A stretch of 64,000 bases of DNA. Origin: Brachybacterium sillae. GTDB lineage: Bacteria; Actinomycetota; Actinomycetes; Actinomycetales; Dermabacteraceae. The DNA lies in assembly GCF_025028335.1 (NCBI RefSeq), contig NZ_JAFEUW010000001.1:1302001-1366000 (forward strand), read 5' to 3'. The notes beneath the pieces were generated by a model that worked only from the letters and a program-made list of their open reading frames with translations, did no database searches and had not been told where the DNA came from. Positions 26,549 through 35,143 of this stretch are shown here, in pieces (the first letter of the stretch is position 1; every line of letters begins with the position of its first letter). A program made the translations under genes and the position numbers.

Positions 26549-26890
26549 TCAGCAGGTGCGGTAGAAGTAGTTCCCGTCCAGGCTTGCGTAGTTGAGCGTG
26601 GCGATCTCGGCGATCGACTTCTTGCCCGAGGCGGTGTTGATGCTGCGCGACGTGTTCACGATCTTGCCGTTCTCGGTCTTCTGCACTGAGCTGCCGTGGC
26701 ACTTGTTCACCGTGTAATAGGACCGCAGGGCGGCGTTCGAGAAGCCGTACTGCCAGGTGCCGCCCACCGACGGGTACCGCGTCTTCAGGCCCACCGACTC
26801 CCATGCACTCGCGCCAGTCACCGATCCGCCGAGCACGAGCCCGGCCGCGATCGAGGCACCAGCCAGGGCCTTCGTAAACTTCCGCATCAT
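26549..26890 (-). CDS. Lactococcin-972-family bacteriocin precursor
   Basis: A 113-residue secreted peptide. The Sec signal has basic MRKFTK, hydrophobic GASIAAGLVLGG and predicted cleavage after ASA (residue 29), leaving about 84 residues. The mature part has the family pattern GGTWQYGFSNAALRSYY, a His/Ser segment (KCHGSSVQ) and an aromatic C-terminus, NYFYRTC. Lactococcin 972 blocks septum formation by binding lipid II; this relative may act similarly, which is inference. Unusually it has two cysteines, Cys64 and the very last residue Cys113, which could form a disulfide. It is first in the operon with permease, ATPase and small membrane protein. An IS1380-type end lies 95 bases upstream of the start. 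Confidence 0.85.
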   Translation of the reverse strand: MMRKFTKALAGASIAAGLVLGGSVTGASAWESVGLKTRYPSVGGTWQYGFSNAALRSYYTVNKCHGSSVQKTENGKIVNTSRSINTASGKKSIAEIATLNYASLDGNYFYRTC

Positions 26891-26911
26891 TCACACCCCA
26901 TTCGAGATGGC

Positions 26912-26936
26912 AGGGGCACGGTGTGCGCCCCTGCGG
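26912..26936 (-). promoter_or_regulatory. Hairpin in the bacteriocin gene leader
   Basis: GCAGGGGC (26912-26919) and GCCCCTGC (26929-26936) are perfect complements around 9 bases. On the minus strand the hairpin lies 22-46 bases before the bacteriocin start, where it could be an operator or a structured leader that limits translation or transcription. Confidence 0.5.
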
Positions 26937-26984
26937 GTGGGTACACGATGAGACGGCCGCCTCGAAGGATATGTTACACACTAG

Positions 26985-28688
26985 CCTCGAGATTTCACGG
27001 GGGTGTGGTCTCGACCGGCGGAATGAATGGCGAAAGGTGCTCCTGGGCTGGGATGATACGGGGTGTTGAGACCCGTACCCATCCACTGGAAGGAGCACCT
27101 TTCAGGTGTCCCACCCTACCTTGTTCTTCTACCCCCGCCCGCGCGTGGACATCGCTGAGGTCCCCGCGGTCTCACACGCCGGCGCGGTGCTGCTGACCGA
27201 CACGATCCACGCCACCGGCCTCGCCCCTTCGCTGCGTGAAGCACTGGCTCCGTGGACGAAACCGCTGGCCGAGCACCACGCCTCGAAGGTCCTGCTGGAC
27301 CTCGCACTCACTCTCGCAATCGGCGGCGAGCACGCTTCGGATGCTGATCTGCTGCGATGCGAACCGGACCTGTTCGGAGACGTCGCCTCGACCCCCACGA
27401 TCTCCCGCATGCTCACCACCCTCGCCCAGGACGCGCCCACCGTGATCGAGGCGATCTCGAAAGCCCGCCGGGCCGCGCGTGAAAGAGCCTGGACCCTCGC
27501 CGGAGACCATTCCCCGGCTGCGGGGGTCAGTGCGAAGAACCCGCTGGTCATCGACCTCGATGCCACCCTGATCAACGTCCACAGTGAGAAGGAGCAGGCC
27601 GCACCGACGTTCAAACGCGGGTTCGGATACCACCCGTTGTGCGCGTTCCTTGACCACGGCAGCGACGGGACCGGGGAACCGCTGGCGATCCACCTGCGCC
27701 CCGGCAACGCCGGCTCGAACACCGCCGCTGATCACATCACCGTCACCCGGCAGGCTCTCGCGCAGCTGCCTGCGGGCCTGCTGGCCCGGGGCGGGCGGGG
27801 GTCGAAGAAGATCCTGATCCGCACCGACGGGGCCGGCGGCACCAAGGACTTCCTGGCCTGGCTCCAGCGGCAGCGTCTAGCCTACTCAGTCGGGTTCACT
27901 CTCCCTGCGAACACTCCTGACCTGCTGAAACGCCTCGATGAGGCGGAGGCGTGGACTCCGGCCTACGACACCGAGGACGAGGGGATCCGCGAGGGGGCGT
28001 GGGTGGCGGAGCTGACCGGGCTGCTGGACCTGTCCGGGTGGCCTGCCGGGATGCGGGTGATCGTGCGGAAGGAACGTCCTCATCCTGGGGCGCAGCTGCG
28101 GATCACCGATCACGAGGGGATGCGCATCACCGCGTTCGCGACCAACTCTCCGCGCGGCCAGCTCCCGGTCTTGGAGCTGCGGCACCGTCGCCGGGCGCGC
28201 TGCGAGGACCGGATCCGTAACGCCAAGGACATGGGCCTTGAGAAGTTGCCGTTGCAGGGTTTCGCGCAGAATCAGCTCTGGTGCCAGATCGTCCAGCTCG
28301 CCAGCGAGCTCGTCGCCTGGATGCAGACCATAGCTCTGACCGGCCATGATGCGCGGAAGTGGGAGCCCAAACGGCTCCGCGCGCGGTTGTTCGAGATCCC
28401 CGCGACCCTCGTGCGCCGCGCCCGGCACAAGGTCCTCCACCTCGCCGAACATGCACCCGAAGCCGTGAGGGTCCTGACCGGCGTCAACCGGCTCCGCACC
28501 ACCGTCGCACAGACCTAACCCGGCGAGACCACCCGCCCCACCGACCAGCATCAACCTCTCGGGAGTGGAACCCGACCGCCCGCAACGGACACTGCGACGA
28601 TCTGTCACACCCGAATGCCACAATCAGCAGCTCAACACCGGCAACGACGCCGACCCACCCCGCTCACCAGCCCGATGAAAGATCGAGG
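26985..28688 (+). mobile_element. IS1380-type insertion sequence, copy A, with CTAG target duplication
   Basis: It spans 1704 bp from CCTCGAGATTTCACGG to the complement of CCTCGATCTTTCATCG. CTAG occurs directly outside both ends (26981-26984 and 28689-28692), a 4-bp duplication as expected for this family. It has the same length and ends as copy B at 58494-60197. It separates the bacteriocin operon from the MATE gene. Confidence 0.92.
27106..28518 (+). CDS. IS1380-family transposase, copy A
   Basis: A 470-residue DDE transposase. The first catalytic Asp is in VIDLDATLINVHSEKE, the second in LIRTDGAGGTKDF, and the C-terminal part contains the RRRARCEDRIRNAKDMGL segment with the expected acidic residue. 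GTG 27106 follows AAGGAGCACC. The frame is intact. It differs from copy B at roughly 15 residues, so the two copies probably arrived or diverged independently rather than by a very recent transposition. Confidence 0.93.
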   Translation: MSHPTLFFYPRPRVDIAEVPAVSHAGAVLLTDTIHATGLAPSLREALAPWTKPLAEHHASKVLLDLALTLAIGGEHASDADLLRCEPDLFGDVASTPTISRMLTTLAQDAPTVIEAISKARRAARERAWTLAGDHSPAAGVSAKNPLVIDLDATLINVHSEKEQAAPTFKRGFGYHPLCAFLDHGSDGTGEPLAIHLRPGNAGSNTAADHITVTRQALAQLPAGLLARGGRGSKKILIRTDGAGGTKDFLAWLQRQRLAYSVGFTLPANTPDLLKRLDEAEAWTPAYDTEDEGIREGAWVAELTGLLDLSGWPAGMRVIVRKERPHPGAQLRITDHEGMRITAFATNSPRGQLPVLELRHRRRARCEDRIRNAKDMGLEKLPLQGFAQNQLWCQIVQLASELVAWMQTIALTGHDARKWEPKRLRARLFEIPATLVRRARHKVLHLAEHAPEAVRVLTGVNRLRTTVAQT

Positions 28689-28880
28689 CTAGCACTCCGC
28701 ATCAACACCCGACCCACTGGCGGCGGCCGAACGCGACACCCGGAACGACCAAACGCATCGGCCCCTGCCCAGACCCGTGGGCGGCACCGGAAAGCGGCGC
28801 GCACCCTCGCGGCGCACACCCGCGCATCGCGCACCCGCGCCCCACGAGAGTCATCGGCGCGCCCACTAGAGTCAGAGTCC

Positions 28881-30272
28881 GTGTCTGCGCCCGCGCCCGT
28901 GCCCTCCCCCGATCCCGAGCGCACGTCCGCCACCGCGTCGTCGGACCGTGCAGCTCGCCGCGAGGTCGATCACGACATCCTGCGCCTGGCCATCCCGAGC
29001 CTCGGAGCGCTCATCGCCGAACCGCTGTTCGTGCTGGTCGACTCCGCCTTCGTCGCGCGGGTGTCCACCGAGGCGCTCGCCGGCCTGGGCCTCGCCGCGA
29101 CCATCCTCACCACCGTCGTCGGCCTCGCGATCTTCCTGGCCTACTCCACCACCGCCGCCGTAGCGCGCGCCGTCGGCGCCGGGCGGATGCGAGAGGCGCT
29201 GGCCCGCGGTACCGACGCCTGCTGGCTGGCTCTCGGGCTCGGGACGGCCTGCGCTGTGGTGCTGCTCGTCGCCGGGCCCTGGCTGCTGGGCCTGTTCGGG
29301 CCGACGCCCGCCGTCCTGCGGGAAGCCCTCGTCTACCTGCGCATCGGCGCCCTCGGCCTGCCCGCCATGCTCGCGGTCCAGGCCGCGACGGGCCTGGTGC
29401 GCGGGCTGCAGGACGCCCGGTTGCCGCTGATCGTGGCGGTGAGCGGCGCCCTGGTGAACATCCCGTTGAACGCAATGCTGATCCTCGGCCTGGGGTGGGG
29501 CATCGCGGGGTCCGCCGTCGGCACCGTGATCGTCCAGTGGGGCATGGCGCTGACGCTGCTCGCGGTGGTCGCACGGGGAGCCCGCCGGTACGGGGTGTCG
29601 CTGCGGCCCCAGCCCGGCGAGGTGCAGGCGGTCGGCCGCGAGGCGGTGCCGATGTTCGTGCGCACCCTCAGCCTGCGCGCCGTGTTGATCGTCGCGACCC
29701 TGGTCGCCACCCGGTTCGGGCCCGCGCAGCTCGCCGCCCACCAGCTCGCCTTCTCCGTGTTCACCCTGCTGTCGCTGGCGCTGGACGCCCTCGCGATCGC
29801 GGGTCAGGCTCTCACCGGTCGCCACCTGGGGGCCTCGCGCCCCGACATCGTCCACGCCGTCACCCGCCGCCTGATGCTGTGGGGTATCGGCGGCGGTGTC
29901 GTGACCGGGGTGGTGCTGCTGGTCGCCTCGTACATCGCGCCGCAGCTGTTCAGCCCCGACCCCGCCGTACAGGAGAACCTGCGGGCTGCCCTGTGGGTGC
30001 TCATGGTAGCCCAGCCCGTCGCCGGGTATGTGTTCGTGCTCGACGGGGTGCTGATGGGGGCCGGGGACGCCCCCTACCTGGCGCGGGCCGGGGTGGTGGT
30101 CGCCGTGCTGACGATCCTCCCCGCGCTGGGGGTGGCGGCCTGGACCCCCGCGGGGCCGATGGGCGTGGCCGCACTGTGGCTCGCGATCATGCTGTGGTTC
30201 CTGGTGCTGCGGGCCCTGGCCCTCGGGTGGCGGGTGCGCGGCGACGCCTGGATGCGCCTCGGCGCGGAGTGA
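28881..30272 (+). CDS. MATE-family efflux transporter (DinF-like)
   Basis: A 463-residue multidrug/cation antiporter with about twelve membrane helices. The N-terminal half begins ILRLAIPSLGALIAEPLFVLVDSAFV, the typical MATE opening with the DSAF signature, and the second half restarts at EAVPMFVRTLSLRAVLIVATLVATRFG. The start is GTG 28881 (MSAPAPVPSPDPERT); the upstream open frame is IS1380 and intergenic DNA. It lies alone, just beyond copy A of the IS1380-type element. The Pro-rich N-terminal 25 residues are cytoplasmic. The drug specificity cannot be told. Confidence 0.9.
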   Translation: MSAPAPVPSPDPERTSATASSDRAARREVDHDILRLAIPSLGALIAEPLFVLVDSAFVARVSTEALAGLGLAATILTTVVGLAIFLAYSTTAAVARAVGAGRMREALARGTDACWLALGLGTACAVVLLVAGPWLLGLFGPTPAVLREALVYLRIGALGLPAMLAVQAATGLVRGLQDARLPLIVAVSGALVNIPLNAMLILGLGWGIAGSAVGTVIVQWGMALTLLAVVARGARRYGVSLRPQPGEVQAVGREAVPMFVRTLSLRAVLIVATLVATRFGPAQLAAHQLAFSVFTLLSLALDALAIAGQALTGRHLGASRPDIVHAVTRRLMLWGIGGGVVTGVVLLVASYIAPQLFSPDPAVQENLRAALWVLMVAQPVAGYVFVLDGVLMGAGDAPYLARAGVVVAVLTILPALGVAAWTPAGPMGVAALWLAIMLWFLVLRALALGWRVRGDAWMRLGAE

Positions 30273-30439
30273 GCCGGGGCGGGGCGGGACGGGACGGGAC
30301 GACTGCCCGGGGCGGACTGAGCCGGGGCGGGCGCCGGCGCCTGGCCCGGGCGGTGTCGCCGGGTCGGGGCCGCAGCGGAGGGCCAGACCCGCAGGTACAG
30401 CGTGGGGCAGGCACTCGCAGCAGAACCTGCCCTGCGCTG

Positions 30440-31213
30440 TCAGACCCTCAACGAGGGGATGTCCCACTCCGGCATCGTCAAGACGTCGGGCTGCACCGCC
30501 CGTCCTGTCACCTCCACCAGCAGACGAAGATGCGGGTCACCTCCAGCGGCGTTGACGTGGACGACCCGTGCCGCGACCTCACTCCAGGAACCGATGAACG
30601 GAGCGAGAGGCGCAGGGACCCATCCGAGGGCCACATCCTGCAGCGATACGACCAGTTGAGCATGCCTGTCGGCCACGTTGTCGGGCTCAGGCCGAAGCTG
30701 CAGGCGATCGTTGGCCGCCAGAGCATCGATCGCCGCTTGTTCTTCCTCTGAACGGTGGCGGACTCCATGAACCAGGAACTGTGCAGACACCGTGCCGTCG
30801 CCGCGCTGCTCCGGCAGGCGCAACAGTTCGATGGTGTCTCCGTGGCGATGGCCATTCGTCGCCGAGAGGATCTCGAACGCGCCGGCGTCCGGCGGAAGGT
30901 CGAGGGCGTGGAGGTATTGCACCCGATCCGGACGCCGTGGGGAGATGATCCGTTCGGCGAAGATCGGGAAGAGATAGCTCCGGATGACGGGCTCCTCGGT
31001 CAGCGGAAGCCCAGGGAGCTCATGAGTATGGCCGCCCTCACACGCCGTGCGTGTATAGCGGAAGACCCACCTCCCACCGTCCACAGCGGTGAGCACACCG
31101 GCGGGGACGTACCTGCGCGACCCGTCAGCCGGCTGGCGGGTCACAAGGAACGACCGATCGCGGTCCAAGGTCGTCGACTCACGGATGTCGTCGGTTGCCG
31201 GGGATAGCGTCAT
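30440..31213 (-). CDS. HIRAN-domain protein with a HipA-N-like front part
   Basis: A 257-residue protein, partner of the HipA-type kinase. Residues about 145-215 form a HIRAN domain (AQFLVHGVRHR, LQLRPEPDNVADRHAQLVV, VALGWVPAPLAPFIG), a fold best known for binding 3' DNA ends in SNF2 helicases such as HLTF. Residues about 20-135 (RWVFRYTR, RSYLFPIFAERIISPRRPD) look like the small N-terminal subdomain of HipA toxins, which the neighbouring kinase lacks. The start ATG overlaps the kinase stop (ATGA). I infer it is the regulatory half of a split HipA module; whether it is antitoxin, adaptor or nucleic-acid sensor is open. Confidence 0.75.
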   Translation of the reverse strand: MTLSPATDDIRESTTLDRDRSFLVTRQPADGSRRYVPAGVLTAVDGGRWVFRYTRTACEGGHTHELPGLPLTEEPVIRSYLFPIFAERIISPRRPDRVQYLHALDLPPDAGAFEILSATNGHRHGDTIELLRLPEQRGDGTVSAQFLVHGVRHRSEEEQAAIDALAANDRLQLRPEPDNVADRHAQLVVSLQDVALGWVPAPLAPFIGSWSEVAARVVHVNAAGGDPHLRLLVEVTGRAVQPDVLTMPEWDIPSLRV

Positions 31214-32097
31214 CGCTCGATCAACCTCCTTCTGTTCTCCGCGAGCAACTGTGTGATGAAGATACGTCGATGGTCCGACAATCGAGGGGTCGCACGGACT
31301 ATCTCCTCGATCACCTCACGATCGACGCCGACAAGATGAACGATCCACGGGCCACCCCAGCGATCGACGGCCCGCAGGGCGTAGTCGACCAGTGTGACGT
31401 CCCGACCGTCACCGAAGCGCGTCGCCTTCCCCCGTCTGCTGTGATCCTGGGGATCCCGCTGGACCAGGGAATCTTCCGCCACGCCTGCCCCGAGTGCGCT
31501 GCCATGGTCGAAGCTCGGCGCGAGTCGTCGCGCCCCATCCGCGCCCTCGATCATCGCCCAGTTCCCGGAGTGCCGGTCCCCATTGGCGATCCATGCGTCG
31601 AAGACCAGGTACCCGGCGAACACCTCCGTATCGGGCCGCCCGGGGCTGCCTTCGGTGGGGCGACGGCGCCGGAGCACCTGTTCAATGTTCTCCAGGGTGT
31701 GACCCGTCCGGTCGCGAGGATCCACAGAGTTCGGCACGTAGTCCGTGGAGACCTCCGTCAGCAGGACATCCCCGGAGAACAGCTGGCTGCCCGGCGGTCG
31801 CACGTCTCGAGAGATGCACCCCGGGATCCCATCACGAACCGCGAGTTCTACCGTCGCGGTCGGAAGATCGATCAATCGGGAAAGCCGGGAGGCGATCACT
31901 TCGCTTTCGGCATCGGCCCAGTGGAAGTCGTCGACCCTGCCCTCTCGGAACGTCTGCTTCCCCCGACGCGCCTGCTTGAACAACCACAGGACCTCTGGAG
32001 CACCGGGATCGCGCAGCCAGAGTTTGGGGTGATCACCCGCCGGTTCCTCGGCCGCGATGCTCCACGGCGAGACATCGACGACTTCTATCTCATCCAT
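31210..32097 (-). CDS. HipA-type serine/threonine kinase (HipA_C/CtkA-like), stand-alone kinase core
   Basis: Kinase of the HipA toxin superfamily. The ATP-contacting Lys is probably in WLFKQARRG, the catalytic loop is GYLVFDAWIANGDRHSGNW (Asp-Arg-His) and the metal-binding Asp is in LAPSFDHGSALG. At about 295 residues it is shorter than E. coli HipA (440) and lacks the N-terminal subdomain, which seems to be carried by the next gene. HipA proteins phosphorylate targets such as glutamyl-tRNA synthetase; the target here is unknown. I chose ATG 32097 (MDEIEVVDVSPW), which fits family starts. A GTG at 32136 would overlap the upstream YbaK gene by four bases and couple all three genes. Confidence 0.82.
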   Translation of the reverse strand: MDEIEVVDVSPWSIAAEEPAGDHPKLWLRDPGAPEVLWLFKQARRGKQTFREGRVDDFHWADAESEVIASRLSRLIDLPTATVELAVRDGIPGCISRDVRPPGSQLFSGDVLLTEVSTDYVPNSVDPRDRTGHTLENIEQVLRRRRPTEGSPGRPDTEVFAGYLVFDAWIANGDRHSGNWAMIEGADGARRLAPSFDHGSALGAGVAEDSLVQRDPQDHSRRGKATRFGDGRDVTLVDYALRAVDRWGGPWIVHLVGVDREVIEEIVRATPRLSDHRRIFITQLLAENRRRLIER

Positions 32098-32132
32098 CGC
32101 CCCCACCACATCCCGTGCGCCCCCCCACAATC

Positions 32133-32648
32133 TCACCGCTCCCCCGCACGCCGCAGCTCGGTGATGTCGGCGACCTGCGCGTCGAGGGCCCGCAGGGCGT
32201 CCTCCGACCGCACCGTGATCCCCACGCCGTGCTCACCGCCGCCTAGGGAGATGCGACGCTGCGGATCACCCGCCAGGGATGCATCTGCGATCACGGGCCA
32301 GGCGGTGCGGACACCGAACGGGGTGATCGTCCCGCGGGCATACCCGGTGACCTCGTGTGCCACGTCGGCGCTGGGCATCGACAACCGTGACACCCCGAGC
32401 AGATGCCGCAGCTTCGGCCAGGAGATCTCACGGTCCCCCGGCACCAGCGTGAACAGGTAGTCGTCCTCGCCGCGCCGCACCACCATGGTCTTCACCAGGT
32501 CGGACGGGGCGATGCCGCGGGCGGCGGCCGCCTCCTCCAGCGACCCCACACGCCCGTGCCGGGTCACCTCGATATCCAGGCCCATGGCGCGGGCGGCATC
32601 GATCGCCGGAGTGGAGGGGGCGGCGTCAGCAGGAGTCGGCGGGCTCAT
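32133..32648 (-). CDS. YbaK/EbsC-family aminoacyl-tRNA deacylase
   Basis: A 171-residue trans-editing protein that hydrolyses mischarged tRNA, typically Cys-tRNA(Pro). The fold is visible in LVKTMVVRRGEDDYLFTLVPGDREI (with the active-site Lys), SADVAHEVTGYARGTITPFG and an EHGVGITVRSEDALRAL ending. It has a short Pro/Ala-rich start and acts in the cytoplasm. It stands directly upstream of the HipA-type kinase; both may deal with tRNA charging, an attractive but untested link. Confidence 0.9.
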   Translation of the reverse strand: MSPPTPADAAPSTPAIDAARAMGLDIEVTRHGRVGSLEEAAAARGIAPSDLVKTMVVRRGEDDYLFTLVPGDREISWPKLRHLLGVSRLSMPSADVAHEVTGYARGTITPFGVRTAWPVIADASLAGDPQRRISLGGGEHGVGITVRSEDALRALDAQVADITELRRAGER

Positions 32649-32765
32649 GGCCCCAGGCTAGAGCGGCCGACTGGGCAGGTGAGGCGGCCGGGGCGGAGAC
32701 GGCCACGACAGGGCGGGCCGGAGCGGCGACGGCCTCGAGAGAGCCGGCCGGGCCGGGGCCGCAGG

Positions 32766-32782
32766 GCGGGCCGCCGGCCCGC
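32766..32782 (-). terminator. GC hairpin downstream of metE
   Basis: GCGGGCC-GCC-GGCCCGC forms a 7-bp perfect stem 31 bases beyond the metE stop on the minus strand, within a 164-base highly GC-rich gap. No T-run follows. Confidence 0.45.
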
Positions 32783-32812
32783 TCAGCCGCCCCGGGCCCG
32801 CCCCGCCTCCGC

Positions 32813-35143
32813 TCAGCCCGCCGCGACGCCGATCCGCTCGCGGGCGTCCTTCGCTGCCGCCACCAGGTGCTCCAGGCTCGCCTCGGTCTCCGCATACGCC
32901 CGGGTCTTCAGCCCGCAGTCCGGGTTCACCCACAGCCGCCGCGCCCCGATCCGGGCCTCACCGCGTTCGATCAGCTCGGTGATCTCCTGCTGCGACGGCA
33001 CCCGCGGGGAGTGGATGTCCCACACCCCCGGGCCGATGCCGCGGTCGAAACGCTGCGGGTCGATCGCCTCGACCACCTCACCGCGCGACCGAGCCGACTC
33101 GATGCTGGTCACATCCGCGTCGAGCCCGTCGATCGCATCGATCACCTCGTTGAACTCGGAGTAGCACAGGTGGGTGTGCACCTGCGTCCCCACGGCCGCT
33201 CCACCGGTGGCGAGACGGAACGCGTCCACGCTCCACCGCAGGTAGTCGGGTTGGTCGGCGCGCCGCAGCGGCAGCAGCTCCCGCAGCGCCGGCTCGTCGA
33301 CCTGCACGATCCGCAGCCCGGCGGCCTCCAGGTCGGCCACCTCATCGCGCAGCGCCAGCGCCACCTGCTGGGCGGTCTGGCCCAGCGGCTGGTCATCACG
33401 GACGAAGGACCACGCCAGGATCGTCACCGGCCCGGTGAGCATGCCCTTGACGGGCTTCGCGGTGAGCGACTGCGCGTACTGCGACCACTCCACAGTGATC
33501 GGCGCGGGCCGCGACACGTCACCGAACAGGATCGACGGGCGGGTGCAGCGTGATCCGTACGACTGCACCCAGCCGTGCTCGGTGGTGGCGAAACCGTCGA
33601 GGTTCTCCGCGAAGTACTGCACCATGTCGTTGCGCTCGGCCTCGCCGTGCACCAGCACATCCAGCCCCAGCCGCTCCTGCAGCGCGATGACCTGCGAGAT
33701 CTCCTCCCGCATCGCCGCCCGGTAGCCGTCGTCGTCGAGGCGACCGGCGCGATGCTCGGCGCGGGCGGTGCGGATGGTGTCGGTCTGTGGGAAGGAGCCG
33801 ATGGTGGTGGTCGGCAGCGGCGGCAGCTGCAGGACCTCCTGCTGGGCCTCCTCGCGCGCCGCATAGGGGCCGCGGTCCAGGTCGGCATCGGTCAGCGCGG
33901 CCTGACGTTCCCACACGGAGCCGTTGCGCACACCCTCCCAGTCGCGCACGACGGACCGCGGCCCGTCGACGGCACCGGGCGTCACCTCACCGCCGGCCAG
34001 GCGCACCACCTCCGCGACCTTCTCGTCGGCGAAGGCGAGGGTCTCGACCAGGCGCGGATCCAGCGCGGTCTCCGCGGTGAGCGAATGCGGCACATGCTGC
34101 AGCGACACGGACGTCCCGACCCCGACCGCCTCGGGGTCGCCCCCGGCGCGCTCCACGCGATCGCGCAGCTCCTGCAGGCGGGCGGCGGCGGTGCCCAGGT
34201 CGGTGCGCCACACGCTGCGGCCCTCGACCAGCCCCGCGACCAGCTGCACCCCGGCCACCCCGGCGAGCTGCTCGACCGTCGGCAGCTCCCCGCGGGTGAG
34301 ATCCAGATGCACGGCCTCCACGCCGGTGCCGAGCAGCGCCGGCAGCAGGTCACCGATACCGCCGTACGGGGTGGTCACGAGGATCCGCGGGCGGTCGGCG
34401 GAGCGGGCGAGCTGCCGTAGGGACCGCTGGAGGGCCTGCGCGAGAGCGGCGGCGTCCACCCGCTGGTCGGCGACCAGGCCGGGCTCGTCGAGCTGCACCC
34501 ATGGCGCCCCGGCCTCCGCCAGCTGCGCGAGGACCTGCGCATACGCGGCGACGACGTCGTCGAGTCGGTCCAGCGGGTCGAAGCCCTCGGGAGCGCCGTC
34601 GGCGGGCTTCGCCAGCAGCAGCAGGGTGAGCGGGCCGACCAGCACCGGACGGGTGGTGACGCCGTCCTCACGCGCCTCACGGAACAGGTCGACGGCCTGT
34701 GTGAGGGCGGGGCCGAACGCGGTGTCGGGGCCGATCTCCGGCACCAGGTAGTGGTAGTTCGTGTCGAACCACTTCGTCATCTCCAGCGGCGGATGCTCGG
34801 CGTCGCCGCGGGCGAGGGTGAACAGGTCATCGACATCGAGGGCGCCGGTGACGACGTCGGCGAAGCGGGCGGGGACGGCACCGACGGTCGCCGCGGCGTC
34901 GAGCACCTGGTCGTACACCGAGTAGGTCTCGGGGACGGCGGCGTCACCGGTGAGACCGAGCTCGACGAGGCGGGCGCGGGTGGCGCGACGCAGTTCGCGG
35001 GTGCGGCTGTCGAACTCCGCGCGGTCGATGCGGCCGGCCCAGTAGGCCTCCTCGGCGCGCTTGAGCTCACGGGCGGCGCCGATGCGCGGGTAGCCGACGA
35101 TCGTAGCGGCGGGCAGGGCAGCCGGGGTGGTGGAGGTGGGCAT
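32813..35143 (-). CDS. metE: Cobalamin-independent methionine synthase
   Basis: Transfers the methyl group of 5-methyltetrahydrofolate-polyglutamate to homocysteine, the last step of methionine synthesis. It has 776 residues from ATG 35143 and two barrels. The N-terminal half starts TIVGYPRIGAARELKRA. The catalytic half contains zinc ligands in HTHLCYSEFNEV and in LWVNPDCGLKTR, and the substrate-binding IESARSRGE stretch. The start overlaps the metF stop by one base (TGATG), so methyl-folate production and use are co-translated. The 776-residue length is normal. Confidence 0.96.
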   Translation of the reverse strand: MPTSTTPAALPAATIVGYPRIGAARELKRAEEAYWAGRIDRAEFDSRTRELRRATRARLVELGLTGDAAVPETYSVYDQVLDAAATVGAVPARFADVVTGALDVDDLFTLARGDAEHPPLEMTKWFDTNYHYLVPEIGPDTAFGPALTQAVDLFREAREDGVTTRPVLVGPLTLLLLAKPADGAPEGFDPLDRLDDVVAAYAQVLAQLAEAGAPWVQLDEPGLVADQRVDAAALAQALQRSLRQLARSADRPRILVTTPYGGIGDLLPALLGTGVEAVHLDLTRGELPTVEQLAGVAGVQLVAGLVEGRSVWRTDLGTAAARLQELRDRVERAGGDPEAVGVGTSVSLQHVPHSLTAETALDPRLVETLAFADEKVAEVVRLAGGEVTPGAVDGPRSVVRDWEGVRNGSVWERQAALTDADLDRGPYAAREEAQQEVLQLPPLPTTTIGSFPQTDTIRTARAEHRAGRLDDDGYRAAMREEISQVIALQERLGLDVLVHGEAERNDMVQYFAENLDGFATTEHGWVQSYGSRCTRPSILFGDVSRPAPITVEWSQYAQSLTAKPVKGMLTGPVTILAWSFVRDDQPLGQTAQQVALALRDEVADLEAAGLRIVQVDEPALRELLPLRRADQPDYLRWSVDAFRLATGGAAVGTQVHTHLCYSEFNEVIDAIDGLDADVTSIESARSRGEVVEAIDPQRFDRGIGPGVWDIHSPRVPSQQEITELIERGEARIGARRLWVNPDCGLKTRAYAETEASLEHLVAAAKDARERIGVAAG

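Noticed and set aside
27001..27600. Open frames across the IS1380 copy A ends giving peptides such as ASRFHGGVVSTGG
   Set aside because: The same peptide arises at copy B because the DNA is the same; there is no start signal or conserved function, only element-end readthrough.
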